From positions 1 to 64,000 of the forward strand of contig CAZZIP010000002.1 in the NCBI GenBank assembly GCA_964654415.1: a stretch of 64,000 nucleotides of DNA. Direction: 5' to 3'. A program made the position numbers and the translations under genes. The stretch is from Methylohalobius sp964654415. Lineage in GTDB: Bacteria; Pseudomonadota; Gammaproteobacteria; Methylococcales; Methylothermaceae. The notes beneath the pieces were generated by a model. That model made no database searches and was not told the DNA's origin. It saw nothing but the letters and a program-made list of their open reading frames with translations. Positions 51,022 through 59,324 of this stretch are shown here, piece after piece. Within the stretch, counting starts at the first letter, position 1. The number at the start of each line of letters is the position of its first letter.

Positions 51022-52143
51022 AAGTGTTTCTAAGCGGCGCGCGTTTTTCGGATTGCGGAAGATCAGTGGCTGCTCTGGGCCTGTCTCTATCTCAGCGATC
51101 GTCCGTTCTATCAGGCCGTGGTGCGGCGATTTGGCGCACACTGGATCGGCGGCGGTCATATCGCCGGTCAAAAGGTAAGCCTGGCAGCGGCAGCCGCCGA
51201 AGTCTTTTTCCTTTTCATCGCACGAACGGCAAGGCTCCCTCATCCAGCCGAACCCACGGAAGCGATTGAAGGCTGGCGACTCTTCCCAGATCCATTGCAC
51301 GCTGTGGTTGCGGACGTTGGGGAACTCGATCCCAGGCAAGATCCTCGCCGAGTGGCAGGGAAGGGCAGTGCCGTCCGGGGCGATGGTTAAGAAGATGTTG
51401 CCCCAGCCGCTCATACACGCTTTGGGGCGGGTCTCGTAATAATCCTGCACGACGTAGTAAATTTTCATCCGTCCTTTGAGTTTTTCCTGATACGTCCTGG
51501 CAATCTTTTCTGAACGCTCAAGCTGCTCTTTGGTGGGCAGGAGCGCTTTGCGGTTGACGAGATCCCAAGCCAAGTTCTGAATCATCGCCAGCTCCACGTA
51601 GTCAGCCCCAAGCTCGATCGCCAGTTTCAGGAAGTCCTCCACGTAATCATCGGTGAGGCGGTGGCGCACGAAGCACAGGACCATGGGGAAGCCATAGCGT
51701 TTGATCAGGCGGGCGGCTTCTAGCTTCTGTTCGAAGCACTCTGTTCCGGCCAGATAATCGTTGAGTTCCTTGAACGGCGCCTGAAAACTGAGCTGAATGT
51801 GGTCTAATCCTGCCTCCTTGAAGGCGCGGATGCGGTTCTCGCCAAGGCCAATCCCGGAGGTGATAAGGTTGGTGTAATAGCCTAATTTTCGGCTTTCTGC
51901 AATCAGCCGCTCCAGGTCCTGGCGGATCAAAGGCTCCCCGCCTGAAAAGCCAAGCTGTACCGCCCCCATCTGGCGTGCCTGACGCAGAACGTCAAGCCAT
52001 TCCTCAGTAGTGAGTTCGTTTTTGTAGCTGGCATAATCCACCGGATTGGAGCAGTATGGGCATTGCAGCGGACAAGCATAAGTGAGTTCCGCCAGCAGCC
52101 AGCGCGGTGGATTAGCTTTCGGTTTGGATCCAGCCGTGTTCAA
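51007..52143 (-). CDS. pqqE: PqqA peptide cyclase PqqE (radical SAM)
   Basis: A 378-residue radical SAM/SPASM enzyme. The SAM-cluster motif is CPLQCPYC near residues 24-31. The C-terminal auxiliary-cluster cysteines are in CMSGWGNIF, PCHSARIL and CRSCDEKEKDFGGCRC. It forms the Glu-Tyr carbon-carbon bond in PqqA, the first PQQ step. Its start overlaps the pqqD end by 32 bp, so a slightly internal start cannot be ruled out, although no later ATG precedes the SAM motif. Confidence 0.95.
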   Translation of the reverse strand: MNTAGSKPKANPPRWLLAELTYACPLQCPYCSNPVDYASYKNELTTEEWLDVLRQARQMGAVQLGFSGGEPLIRQDLERLIAESRKLGYYTNLITSGIGLGENRIRAFKEAGLDHIQLSFQAPFKELNDYLAGTECFEQKLEAARLIKRYGFPMVLCFVRHRLTDDYVEDFLKLAIELGADYVELAMIQNLAWDLVNRKALLPTKEQLERSEKIARTYQEKLKGRMKIYYVVQDYYETRPKACMSGWGNIFLTIAPDGTALPCHSARILPGIEFPNVRNHSVQWIWEESPAFNRFRGFGWMREPCRSCDEKEKDFGGCRCQAYLLTGDMTAADPVCAKSPHHGLIERTIAEIETGPEQPLIFRNPKNARRLETLRADT

Positions 52144-52387
52144 GGGCGATCTCCAGGAATTCGCGCACGTCGTCTTTAAGACCTTCGGTTTGATACTTAC
52201 GTTCCAGCTCAGCGGTGATAGACTCTAGGGTGTGGCGGCCGTCGCACAGCTTTAAGATATCGGCTGAGGTGTGGTTGAGCTCGACCAACCCCTCAGGGTA
52301 TAGAATCACGTATTTCTGCTGAGCCTCCTCCCACTGTAGCCGGTGGCGCGGGGAAAAAACCAGGATGGTGTGCGGATCTAGGCTCAT
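52112..52387 (-). CDS. pqqD: PQQ biosynthesis peptide chaperone PqqD
   Basis: A 91-residue RRE-type (RiPP recognition element) protein. PqqD binds PqqA and presents it to PqqE. The pattern YVILYPEGLVELNHTSADIL, then CDGRHTLESITAELERKY is typical. The frame is open upstream to 52702, but the ATG at 52387 overlaps the pqqC stop by 4 bp and gives the family length. Confidence 0.94.
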   Translation of the reverse strand: MSLDPHTILVFSPRHRLQWEEAQQKYVILYPEGLVELNHTSADILKLCDGRHTLESITAELERKYQTEGLKDDVREFLEIALEHGWIQTES

Positions 52388-53112
52388 CGAACGTTGAAAT
52401 AGGGTGGTTTGCCATCGATGTAGGCTAGGTACATGGCGTCGAGCATGGCCCACAAGACGTCTAGCTTGAATTGGAGAATTTCCAGCGCGCGTTCCTGAAG
52501 CTGGCGGCTTTGACCGAAATAATCCAAGGTGAAGGCAAGCCCGTGTTCCACGTCGCGTCTGGCTTGGCTGACGCGTTTTTGGAAGTAGGCTAGCCCTTCC
52601 GGTTTGATCCAGGGGTACAGGGTAGGCCAACCTGAGAGGCGCTGCTTGTGGATGGTAGGAGCGAACAATTCGGTCAGTGAGGAACAGACCGCTTCCTGCC
52701 AAGGGGCAGTACGGGCAAAGTTGTAGTAAGCGTCCACTGCAAACCGCACCCCCGGCAGCACGTGCCGAAGGGAAGTGATCTCCTCGCGGCTCAGACCGCA
52801 GGCCAATCCCAACTGGATCCAGGCCTCGATACCGCCTGGATCATCGTCGTGGCCGTCGTGGTCTAAGATTCGATGTAGCCATTCCCGCCGGGTTTCCCGA
52901 TCTGGGCAGTTGGCCAGGATCGCCGCATCCTTGCGCGGAATCATCACTTGATAGTAGAAGCGGTTGAGCACCCAGCCTTGAATCTGCTTCTCGTTGAGCT
53001 TCCCTTCAGCCATGAGGACGTGATAGGGATGATAAATATGATAATACTTCTCTTTGGCCCTAAGGCGCGCTTCGAATTCATCCCGGGGCCAGGGTTGGTC
53101 TTGGCTGCTCAT
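52384..53112 (-). CDS. pqqC: Pyrroloquinoline-quinone synthase PqqC
   Basis: A 242-residue cofactor-free oxidase that performs the last ring closure and eight-electron oxidation to PQQ. Family phrases: EKYYHIYHPYHVLMAEGKL, QGWVLNRFYYQVMIPRKDAA, HDGHDDDPGGIEAWIQL and TELFAPTIHKQRLSGW. Active-site His and Tyr residues lie in HPYH and RFYYQ. It overlaps pqqB and pqqD by 4 bp each. Confidence 0.97.
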   Translation of the reverse strand: MSSQDQPWPRDEFEARLRAKEKYYHIYHPYHVLMAEGKLNEKQIQGWVLNRFYYQVMIPRKDAAILANCPDRETRREWLHRILDHDGHDDDPGGIEAWIQLGLACGLSREEITSLRHVLPGVRFAVDAYYNFARTAPWQEAVCSSLTELFAPTIHKQRLSGWPTLYPWIKPEGLAYFQKRVSQARRDVEHGLAFTLDYFGQSRQLQERALEILQFKLDVLWAMLDAMYLAYIDGKPPYFNVR

Positions 53113-54023
53113 AGTACGATCTCCATGCCGTCGTAAGCCACTTCGATACCAGCTTGCAAAAGCGCTCGGTGTTCTGCCGAATCTTCGTCCAGAATCGGAT
53201 TGGTGTTGTTGATGTGGATCAAAATCTTGCGGGTTCGGGAAGGGATTTGGCTGAGTACTTCGATCATGCCGCCCGGTCCAGACTGCGGCAGATGACCGAT
53301 CTCACGGGATTTTTTAGAGCTTCCCACCTGGGTCATTTCGTCTTCGCTCCAGAAGGTGCCATCTACTAGGATGCAATCGGCCGCGAGCATGGCCGCCATG
53401 ACGTGGGGTTCGATCTCCCCAAGCCCTGGGGCGTAATAGAGTTTCTTAGCGGTGGAAAGTTGTTCGATCACGACGCCTATGTTGTCGCCCGGATGCGGCG
53501 CGTGACGGTGCGGTGAATAAGGTGGAGCCTTGCTTTTTAGGGCATGGCTCGCAAAACGCAGGTCTGCAAAACCGGGGATTGCAAACGTCTTGCCGTCTAC
53601 GGGGATGGGGTGATGGACGACCCCGCAGTAATGCTCGAGCATGCCCAGGACCGGAAAGCCCGAGGTCAGATCGCGGTAGACCGGCTCGGTGCAATAAACC
53701 TGAAGTGGCTGAGTGCTCTCGCGCAGGAACAGGAGCCCTGCAGTGTGGTCGATCTGGGCGTCAATCAGGATGATGGCACAGATCCTGCTAGTGCGCACCC
53801 CTTGCTCGGAACGCAACGCCGGGTTGGCCTCGAGCTGAAACCGGATGTCGGGGGAAGCATTGAAGAGCACCCAGTAAGTACCATCGGTGCTGACGGCGAT
53901 GGAGGACTGGGTGCGCGGGCGGGCGTTGATTTCACCGCGGCGTAAGCGGCGGCAATTTCCGCAGTTGCAGTTCCATTGGGGGAATCCGCCACCGGCTCCA
54001 GATCCCAGAATACGAATGAGCAT
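53109..54023 (-). CDS. pqqB: PQQ biosynthesis protein PqqB
   Basis: A 304-residue metallo-beta-lactamase-fold protein. The N-terminus ILGSGAGGGFPQWNCNCGNC carries the Cys site, DAQIDHTAGLLFLRE corresponds to the metal motif, and HINNTNPILDEDSAEH is conserved near the end. It acts as a hydroxylase on the PqqA-derived Glu-Tyr intermediate. No ribosome binding site precedes the ATG (a C-run sits there on the coding strand), and the pqqA terminator-like hairpin lies just upstream. Confidence 0.96.
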   Translation of the reverse strand: MLIRILGSGAGGGFPQWNCNCGNCRRLRRGEINARPRTQSSIAVSTDGTYWVLFNASPDIRFQLEANPALRSEQGVRTSRICAIILIDAQIDHTAGLLFLRESTQPLQVYCTEPVYRDLTSGFPVLGMLEHYCGVVHHPIPVDGKTFAIPGFADLRFASHALKSKAPPYSPHRHAPHPGDNIGVVIEQLSTAKKLYYAPGLGEIEPHVMAAMLAADCILVDGTFWSEDEMTQVGSSKKSREIGHLPQSGPGGMIEVLSQIPSRTRKILIHINNTNPILDEDSAEHRALLQAGIEVAYDGMEIVL

Positions 54024-54030
54024 GGGGGGT

Positions 54031-54063
54031 AAAAGCGAAAAGGGGTTTCATGACGAAACCCCT
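54031..54063 (-). terminator. Attenuator-like terminator between pqqA and pqqB
   Basis: On the minus strand AGGGGTTTC (54055-54063), 5 nt loop and GAAACCCCT (54041-54049) form a perfect 9 bp stem followed by TTTCGCTTTT. It lies 23 bp after pqqA. Partial termination here would make pqqA mRNA more abundant than pqqBCDE, which suits its role as a consumed substrate peptide. Confidence 0.8.
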
Positions 54064-54086
54064 AGCCATCCAGCCTAAAAAGCTAT

Positions 54087-54161
54087 TTAGCGGTTATAGA
54101 TGTACATGGTGACTTCGAAACCGAAGCGAAGATCATTGTAGCTGGGTTTTTCCCATTTCAT
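54087..54161 (-). CDS. pqqA: PQQ precursor peptide PqqA
   Basis: A 24-residue peptide beginning MKWEKPSYNDLRFGFE. The Glu16 and Tyr20 within FEVTMYIY have the spacing required for crosslinking by PqqE and are the two residues that become PQQ. A very strong site, AAGGAGGT, lies eight bases before the ATG. The first gene of pqqABCDE, it is 63 bp ahead of pqqB with a terminator-like hairpin between them. Confidence 0.96.
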   Translation of the reverse strand: MKWEKPSYNDLRFGFEVTMYIYNR

Positions 54162-54205
54162 ATGCGATACCTCCTTAAAAGTTATTCTGGTTTGCCCGAA
54201 GCTGA

Positions 54206-54234
54206 AGTATACGACCGCTCTTCAGTGAAGGCAA
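54206..54234 (-). promoter_or_regulatory. pqqA promoter
   Basis: On the minus strand TTGCCT (54229-54234) and TATACT (54206-54211) are separated by exactly 17 bp, a good sigma-70 promoter between the ThiF-like gene and pqqA, leaving a leader of about 38 nt. Confidence 0.7.
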
Positions 54235-54243
54235 CAACGAAGT

Positions 54244-54990
54244 TTATGGGCGACTGCAGGTGGGGCAGTTGGGATGACGTGGCAGAACAAGGCGACTCCA
54301 CTCCATCGTCATTCCATCCACCAGGAGCAGATAGCCAGTTAGGGTTTGGCCGATGCCAAGCAGCACCTTGATCGCCTCGAGCGCCTGAATGCTGCCGACT
54401 ATACCAGTTAAAGGGGCAATGATCCCAGCCTCGGTGCAGCGTTCAGACAATTCACCCTGCTCTGCATAAAGGCAATTGTAGCAGGGGCTGTCTTGGCGTC
54501 TTGGGTCGAAGACCGCGATCTGGCCTTCGAAGCGAGTAGCAGCTCCTGATACCAGCGGAGTGCGATTGATGACGCAGGCGCGGTTGAGTTCGAAGCGAGT
54601 GGCGAAATTATCGCTGCAGTCTAGGACCAGATCAGCCTGCTTCACCTGGGCGGTCAGAGTCTCCCCGTGCAGGCGCTGGCACAGTGCTTCGACTTGGACA
54701 TTGGGGTTGAGGGCATACAGGGTTTCTCTGGTTGAGACCGCTTTGGGCTTGCCGAGGTCGGAGGTAGCATGGGCAATCTGGCGTTGCAGGTTGGAGATTT
54801 CCACCCGGTCAGGATCGGCAATGGTCAATTGGCCAATGCCAGCAGCGGCCAGATACATAGCAGCCGGGCAGCCAAGCCCTCCAGCTCCTACGATCAGCAC
54901 TTTGGCTTGAATTAATTTCTCTTGCCCCCATATGTCGACCTGAGGGAGGAGAATCTGGCGACTGTAGCGCAAGAGCAGTTCATCGTTCAT
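54244..54990 (-). CDS. moeB: ThiF/MoeB/HesA-family adenylyltransferase
   Basis: A 248-residue E1-like enzyme that adenylates the C-terminus of a small ubiquitin-like sulfur carrier (MoaD or ThiS). It shows RYSRQILLPQVDIWGQEKL, the nucleotide loop GAGGLGCPAAMYLAAAGIG, DPDRVEISNLQRQI and two zinc-type CXXC pairs (CYNC and CPTC). Length and order fit MoeB/ThiF. It lies 82 bp upstream of pqqA on the same strand and is divergent from groES. MoeB and ThiF cannot be told apart without their partner gene, which is absent. Confidence 0.85.
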   Translation of the reverse strand: MNDELLLRYSRQILLPQVDIWGQEKLIQAKVLIVGAGGLGCPAAMYLAAAGIGQLTIADPDRVEISNLQRQIAHATSDLGKPKAVSTRETLYALNPNVQVEALCQRLHGETLTAQVKQADLVLDCSDNFATRFELNRACVINRTPLVSGAATRFEGQIAVFDPRRQDSPCYNCLYAEQGELSERCTEAGIIAPLTGIVGSIQALEAIKVLLGIGQTLTGYLLLVDGMTMEWSRLVLPRHPNCPTCSRP

Positions 54991-54999
54991 AAAAAACTG

Positions 55000-55027
55000 T
55001 TGACATCGCTAAAAACCTCGTTATTAT
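55000..55027 (+). promoter_or_regulatory. groESL promoter
   Basis: TTGACA (55000-55005) and TATTAT (55022-55027) with 16 bp between form a strong sigma-70 promoter. Its -10 adjoins the CIRCE element, placing the operator at the transcription start. Confidence 0.8.
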
Positions 55028-55053
55028 TAGCACTCTATAAAGATGAGTGCTAA
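55027..55053 (+). promoter_or_regulatory. CIRCE operator (HrcA site)
   Basis: TTAGCACTC (55027-55035), 9 bp spacer, GAGTGCTAA (55045-55053): a perfect match to the CIRCE inverted repeat bound by the HrcA repressor, which itself needs GroEL to fold. It sits 39 bp before the groES ATG. hrcA is not in the window. Confidence 0.96.
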
Positions 55054-55092
55054 TAAAACTGCCGATCAACCTTAAGTCTAAGGAGAAAGTCT

Positions 55093-55383
55093 ATGAAACT
55101 ACGTCCTTTGCACGATCGCGTTATCGTCAAACGGCTGGAAGAAGAAAAAACCTCACCAGGAGGTATTGTAATCCCCGACACGGCTAAAGAAAAACCGATC
55201 AAAGGTGAGGTTTTAGCCGTAGGTAACGGTAAGGTGTTGGAAAACGGCGATATTCGTCCTTTAGATGTCAAGGTGGGTGACAAGGTACTGTTCGGCAAGT
55301 ACGCCGGTACCGAAGTCACGGTGGACGACCAGGAGCTCCTGGTCATGCGCGAGGACGATATCATGGCCGTTCTCGAAGGCTGA
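55093..55383 (+). CDS. groES: Co-chaperonin GroES
   Basis: A 96-residue lid subunit. KLRPLHDRVIVKRLEEEKTS and the mobile loop GGIVIPDTAKEKP, which contacts GroEL, are intact, as is GEVLAVGNGK. It forms the heptameric cap of the folding chamber. AAGGAGAAAG precedes the ATG. groEL follows after 34 bp, under joint CIRCE control. Confidence 0.98.
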   Translation: MKLRPLHDRVIVKRLEEEKTSPGGIVIPDTAKEKPIKGEVLAVGNGKVLENGDIRPLDVKVGDKVLFGKYAGTEVTVDDQELLVMREDDIMAVLEG

Positions 55384-55417
55384 TTGTTCGGTTTTTTGAA
55401 ACTTGAGGGATAGAAAA

Positions 55418-57037
55418 ATGGCAGCGAAAGAGATCAAATTCAGCGACGAAGCCCGCCAGAAAATGGCGCACGGCGTCAATATCTTGGCCAAAGCAGTCAA
55501 AGTGACTTTAGGCCCCAAAGGCCGTAACGTGGTGCTGGAAAAGACGTTTGGGACGCCCACGGTGACCAAAGACGGCGTATCTGTGGCCAAGGAAGTCGAG
55601 CTGAGGGACAAGTACGAAAACATGGGTGCCCAGATGGTCAAAGAGGTCGCTTCCAAAACCTCCGATGCGGCCGGTGACGGCACCACTACGGCTACGGTGC
55701 TCGCCCAAGCCATCCTCAACGAAGGCTTAAAAGGCGTCGCCGCTGGGATGAACCCGATGGACTTAAAGCGCGGGATAGACAAAGCGGTGGCCGCTGCGGT
55801 CGATGAGCTCAAAAAGCTCTCCGTGCCCTGCACCGATAGCAAATCCATCGCTCAGGTTGGCACCATTTCTGCCAACAACGACGAAGCGATCGGGAAATTA
55901 ATCGCCGAGGCGATGGAGAAAGTGGGCAAGGAAGGCGTGATTACCGTCGAGGAAGGCTCCGGTTTGGAGAATGAATTAGAGGTCGTGGAAGGGATGCAGT
56001 TCGACCGTGGGTATCTTTCGCCATACTTCATCAACAATCAGGAAAATATGAGCGCGGAACTGGAGAATCCGCTCATCCTGATCCACGACAAGAAGATTTC
56101 CAGCATTCGCGATATGCTGCCGGTATTGGAACAGGTAGCTAAGGCAGGTCGGCCCTTGTTGGTCATCGCCGAAGACGTCGAAGGCGAAGCCCTGGCGACC
56201 TTGGTGGTCAACAACATCCGCGGCATCCTCAAGTCCTGTGCAGTGAAGGCGCCGGGCTTTGGCGATCGCCGTAAAGCGATGTTGGAAGACATCGCTATTC
56301 TCACCGGCGGTATGGTGATCTCCGAAGAACTGGGCATGAACTTGGAGAAAGCTACCCTCGATCAGATGGGTACGGCCAAACGGGTGGTAGTGACCAAGGA
56401 GGATACGACTATCATCGACGGTGCCGGTAGTAAGGATAAGATCGAAGGACGGATCAAACAGATCCGGGCCCAGATCGAAGAGACCACTTCTGACTACGAC
56501 CGCGAAAAGTTGCAGGAGCGGCTGGCAAAGCTGGCCGGTGGGGTGGCAGTGATCAAGGTCGGTGCCGCCACCGAGGTCGAGATGAAGGAGAAGAAAGCTC
56601 GCGTCGAGGATGCCTTGCACGCCACTCGGGCAGCGGTCGAAGAAGGCATTGTCCCAGGTGGCGGTGTGGCTTTGGTGCGGGTGCAGCAAAAGATCAAGGG
56701 TCTTAAAGGTGCCAACCACGACCAGGATGTGGGAATTCAGATTGCCCTCAAGGCCTTGGAATTCCCGCTGCGCCAGATTGCCGAGAACGCCGGCGAGGAG
56801 GGCTCGGTGGTCTATAACAAAGTCGCTGAAGGGCAAGGTAACTTCGGTTACAACGCGGCGACTGGCGAGTACGGCGACATGATGGAGATGGGGATCATCG
56901 ATCCTACGAAAGTGACGCGGTGCGCCTTGCAAAACGCCGCTTCCGTAGCCGGGCTGATGATCACCACTGAGGCGATGGTGGCGGAGATTCCGAAGGAGGA
57001 GTCCAAGCCGTCGATCCCGGCCTCAGAGGAAATGTAA
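55418..57037 (+). CDS. groEL: Chaperonin GroEL
   Basis: A 539-residue ATP-driven chaperonin. Motifs: TLGPKGRNVVLEKTFG, AGDGTTTATVLAQAI (ATP site with catalytic Asp) and VEEGIVPGGGVALVR. The usual C-terminal (GGM)n tail is missing: the protein ends with a short charged and Pro/Ser sequence (EESKPSIPASEEM). I chose the ATG at 55418, with GAGGGA upstream; a longer reading to 55403 adds five residues unlike the family. Confidence 0.98.
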   Translation: MAAKEIKFSDEARQKMAHGVNILAKAVKVTLGPKGRNVVLEKTFGTPTVTKDGVSVAKEVELRDKYENMGAQMVKEVASKTSDAAGDGTTTATVLAQAILNEGLKGVAAGMNPMDLKRGIDKAVAAAVDELKKLSVPCTDSKSIAQVGTISANNDEAIGKLIAEAMEKVGKEGVITVEEGSGLENELEVVEGMQFDRGYLSPYFINNQENMSAELENPLILIHDKKISSIRDMLPVLEQVAKAGRPLLVIAEDVEGEALATLVVNNIRGILKSCAVKAPGFGDRRKAMLEDIAILTGGMVISEELGMNLEKATLDQMGTAKRVVVTKEDTTIIDGAGSKDKIEGRIKQIRAQIEETTSDYDREKLQERLAKLAGGVAVIKVGAATEVEMKEKKARVEDALHATRAAVEEGIVPGGGVALVRVQQKIKGLKGANHDQDVGIQIALKALEFPLRQIAENAGEEGSVVYNKVAEGQGNFGYNAATGEYGDMMEMGIIDPTKVTRCALQNAASVAGLMITTEAMVAEIPKEESKPSIPASEEM

Positions 57038-57061
57038 TTAGCTCTAGAATCTAGGCTCTCT

Positions 57062-57090
57062 AAGCCCCATCCATTAGGATGGGGCTTTTT
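57062..57090 (+). terminator. Rho-independent terminator after groEL
   Basis: AAGCCCCATCC (57062-57072), 4 nt loop and GGATGGGGCTT (57077-57087) make a perfect 11 bp stem followed by TTT, 25 bp after the groEL stop. It clearly ends the groESL transcript. Confidence 0.95.
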
Positions 57091-57105
57091 GTTTGGGGAG
57101 GCAAG

Positions 57106-57381
57106 ATGAAAAAACGTTGGCACCTATGGGTGGCCGGCAAAGTCCAAGGGGTGTTTTATCGCGCCAACACAGTAAGAGTGGCTCAGCAATTAGGGCTGAC
57201 CGGCTGGGTCAGGAACCTGCCCGATGGGCGGGTGGAAATCGTCGCCGAAGGCGAGGAGGACGCTCTTAAAAAGCTGCTCGCCTGGTGCCGTCAAGGACCG
57301 CCGGCGGCTCGGGTGAGTTCAGTAGAAGTTGAAGAAGCGGCCTACACTGGCGAATTTTCTAAGTTTTCTGTCGAATATTAA
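57106..57381 (+). CDS. acyP: Acylphosphatase
   Basis: A 91-residue enzyme that hydrolyses acyl phosphates. The signature is visible: HLWVAGKVQGVFYRANTVRV (phosphate loop with catalytic Arg) and GLTGWVRNLPDGRVEIVAEG (catalytic Asn). I chose the ATG at 57106, which has GGGGAGG just upstream and lies after the groEL terminator; a longer reading from 57079 would start inside the terminator stem. Confidence 0.95.
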   Translation: MKKRWHLWVAGKVQGVFYRANTVRVAQQLGLTGWVRNLPDGRVEIVAEGEEDALKKLLAWCRQGPPAARVSSVEVEEAAYTGEFSKFSVEY

Positions 57382-57391
57382 CTTGCTTGTT

Positions 57392-58231
57392 ATGTTGAGC
57401 TATCGCCACGCCTTTCACGCTGGCAACCACGCTGACGTGCTCAAGCATTGGTTGCTGGTCGAAGTCTTGAGTTACCTCAATGCGAAAGAGGCTCCCTGGA
57501 CGTATGTTGACGCCCACGCCGGAGGCGGTATCAACGACCTTGAATCGGCATATACACGCAAGCTCTGCGAGTACCGGGATGGCATCGGCAGGTTGTGGCA
57601 GAATAGCGATTCCGCTCCCGCAGGGCTTGCTGTTTACCTAAAGCTGGTCGAGGCTTTCAATCCACAGGGCAGGCTGCGCTGGTATCCCGGTTCAGGGGCA
57701 TTGGCGCAGCGTCTAGCTCGCAGCGGGGATCGACTCCATTTGTTTGAACTCCATCCAGCGGACTACGCCAGCCTGACTGAAAGTTTCGCCCAAAGGCGGC
57801 GCGTGCATTGCTACCGAGAGGATGGCTTTAAGGGACTGCTGCGCCTGCTACCGCCCCCATCGCGGCGGGGGTGTATCCTGATCGATCCGAGCTATGAGGT
57901 CAAGCAGGATTGCCTGTGCGTAATCGAAACGCTCAAAGCGGCGCTTAAACGTTTCCCACAAGGAATCTATCTGGTCTGGTACCCGCTTTTGGCCGATGTG
58001 CGGACCATCCGGATGGCGGATAAACTTGTGCGACTTGTACCAGACAATTACCTTAAAGCTGAACTTCGCGTCCGCTCGCCTTCAGGCAGGGGCATGTTCG
58101 GCAGCGGGGTGATCGTTTTGAACCCACCCTGGGTCTTGCCCGACCATTGCCGGCAAGTCCTGCCATGGCTGGCTGAGCAGCTGGCTCAAGACAGCTCGGC
58201 CGATTACGAGTTTACATACCGGATTCTTTGA
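57392..58231 (+). CDS. rlmJ: 23S rRNA (adenine2030-N6)-methyltransferase RlmJ
   Basis: A 279-residue SAM methyltransferase. The N-terminus MLSYRHAFHAGNHADVLKHW is diagnostic. YVDAHAGGGIND forms the SAM site, GCILIDPSYEVKQD contains the DPPY-like catalytic motif (here DPSY) and FGSGVIVLNPPW is conserved near the end. The start is the ATG at 57392, 10 bp after acyP. Its 3' end overlaps purM tail to tail by 28 bp. Confidence 0.94.
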   Translation: MLSYRHAFHAGNHADVLKHWLLVEVLSYLNAKEAPWTYVDAHAGGGINDLESAYTRKLCEYRDGIGRLWQNSDSAPAGLAVYLKLVEAFNPQGRLRWYPGSGALAQRLARSGDRLHLFELHPADYASLTESFAQRRRVHCYREDGFKGLLRLLPPPSRRGCILIDPSYEVKQDCLCVIETLKAALKRFPQGIYLVWYPLLADVRTIRMADKLVRLVPDNYLKAELRVRSPSGRGMFGSGVIVLNPPWVLPDHCRQVLPWLAEQLAQDSSADYEFTYRIL

Positions 58232-59241
58232 TCCTGGCGAGGAACAATCTCACCGATCCTGAAGGCGGTCTCCCCCAAGGCAAGGAGTTTGGCCAGCACG
58301 GCATCTGCTTGGCTAGGAGGAACACAAACGATCATGCCGATGCCGCAGTTGAAGGTGCGCAGCATCTCCTGAGATTCGATATGGCCCTGTTCTTTGAGCC
58401 AGGTGAAAATCGGCGGCCACTCCCAACTGCTTAAGTCGATGACAGCGGCCAGATGTTCGGGCAATACCCGCGGCAGGTTTTCGCTGATCCCGCCGCCGGT
58501 GATATGGGCTAGGGCGTGGACTTCATGGGTGGTAACCAGCTCAAGCAGCGGTTTGACGTAGATGCGGGTCGGTTCCAATAGCCAGTCGGCCAAGGGTTTT
58601 CCCGCCAAGGGTTGGCTTAAGTCGATCTGCTTAAGTTCAAGAATCTTGCGGATCAAAGAATAGCCGTTGGCATGCGGGCCGGAAGAAGCCAGCCCGAACA
58701 ATACGTCTCCTGCCAGAACCCGGCTGCCGTCGATCAGTTCATCTTTCTCCACGATGCCGACGCAGAAGCCGGCCAGGTCGTATTCCCCGCCGCTGTAGAA
58801 GCCCGGCATCTCCGCAGTCTCCCCGCCGATCAGGGAACAGCCGGCCAATTGGCATCCTTTGGCGATACCTCCGATGACTTCCGCGGCGAGTTCCACCTCG
58901 AGCTTGCCGGTAGCAAAGTAATCCAGAAAAAACAAAGGTTCTGCCCCTTGAACGACAATGTCGTTGACGCACATCGCCACCAGGTCGATACCAACGGTTT
59001 GGTGGCGGTTGAGCTGCATGGCTAGCTTGAGTTTGGTGCCTACCCCGTCGGTACTGGCTACCAGGACCGGGTGTCTGTAACGCTGCTGGGGAAGCTCGAA
59101 CAGGGCGCCGAAACCTCCGAGTCCGGCCAATACTTCTGGGCGGAAGGTTGGCTTGACCAACGGCTTGATTTTTTCCACCAAATCGCTGCCGGCGGTTATG
59201 TCCACGCCGGCGCTTTTGTAGTCTAAGGGAGATTGGTCCAA
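58204..59241 (-). CDS. purM: Phosphoribosylformylglycinamidine cyclo-ligase
   Basis: A 345-residue ATP-dependent enzyme (AIR synthetase) of purine synthesis. LDYKSAGVDITAGSDLVEKI, VASTDGVGTKLKLA, GGETAEMPGFYSGGEYDLAG and ALAHITGGGISENLPR are typical. No ATG lies near the expected start; I propose the TTG at 59241, with AAGAGG six bases upstream and exactly the E. coli length. An ATG at 59346 would add 35 unrelated residues. Confidence 0.94.
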   Translation of the reverse strand: MDQSPLDYKSAGVDITAGSDLVEKIKPLVKPTFRPEVLAGLGGFGALFELPQQRYRHPVLVASTDGVGTKLKLAMQLNRHQTVGIDLVAMCVNDIVVQGAEPLFFLDYFATGKLEVELAAEVIGGIAKGCQLAGCSLIGGETAEMPGFYSGGEYDLAGFCVGIVEKDELIDGSRVLAGDVLFGLASSGPHANGYSLIRKILELKQIDLSQPLAGKPLADWLLEPTRIYVKPLLELVTTHEVHALAHITGGGISENLPRVLPEHLAAVIDLSSWEWPPIFTWLKEQGHIESQEMLRTFNCGIGMIVCVPPSQADAVLAKLLALGETAFRIGEIVPRQDQRIRYVNS

Positions 59242-59324
59242 AGAAAACCTCTTCGATTTGAAGTTGCACGCCAGATTCAAGCTGCTATTGTACGAAATTC
59301 GGAGTAGAAGAGGATGGATTGGCA

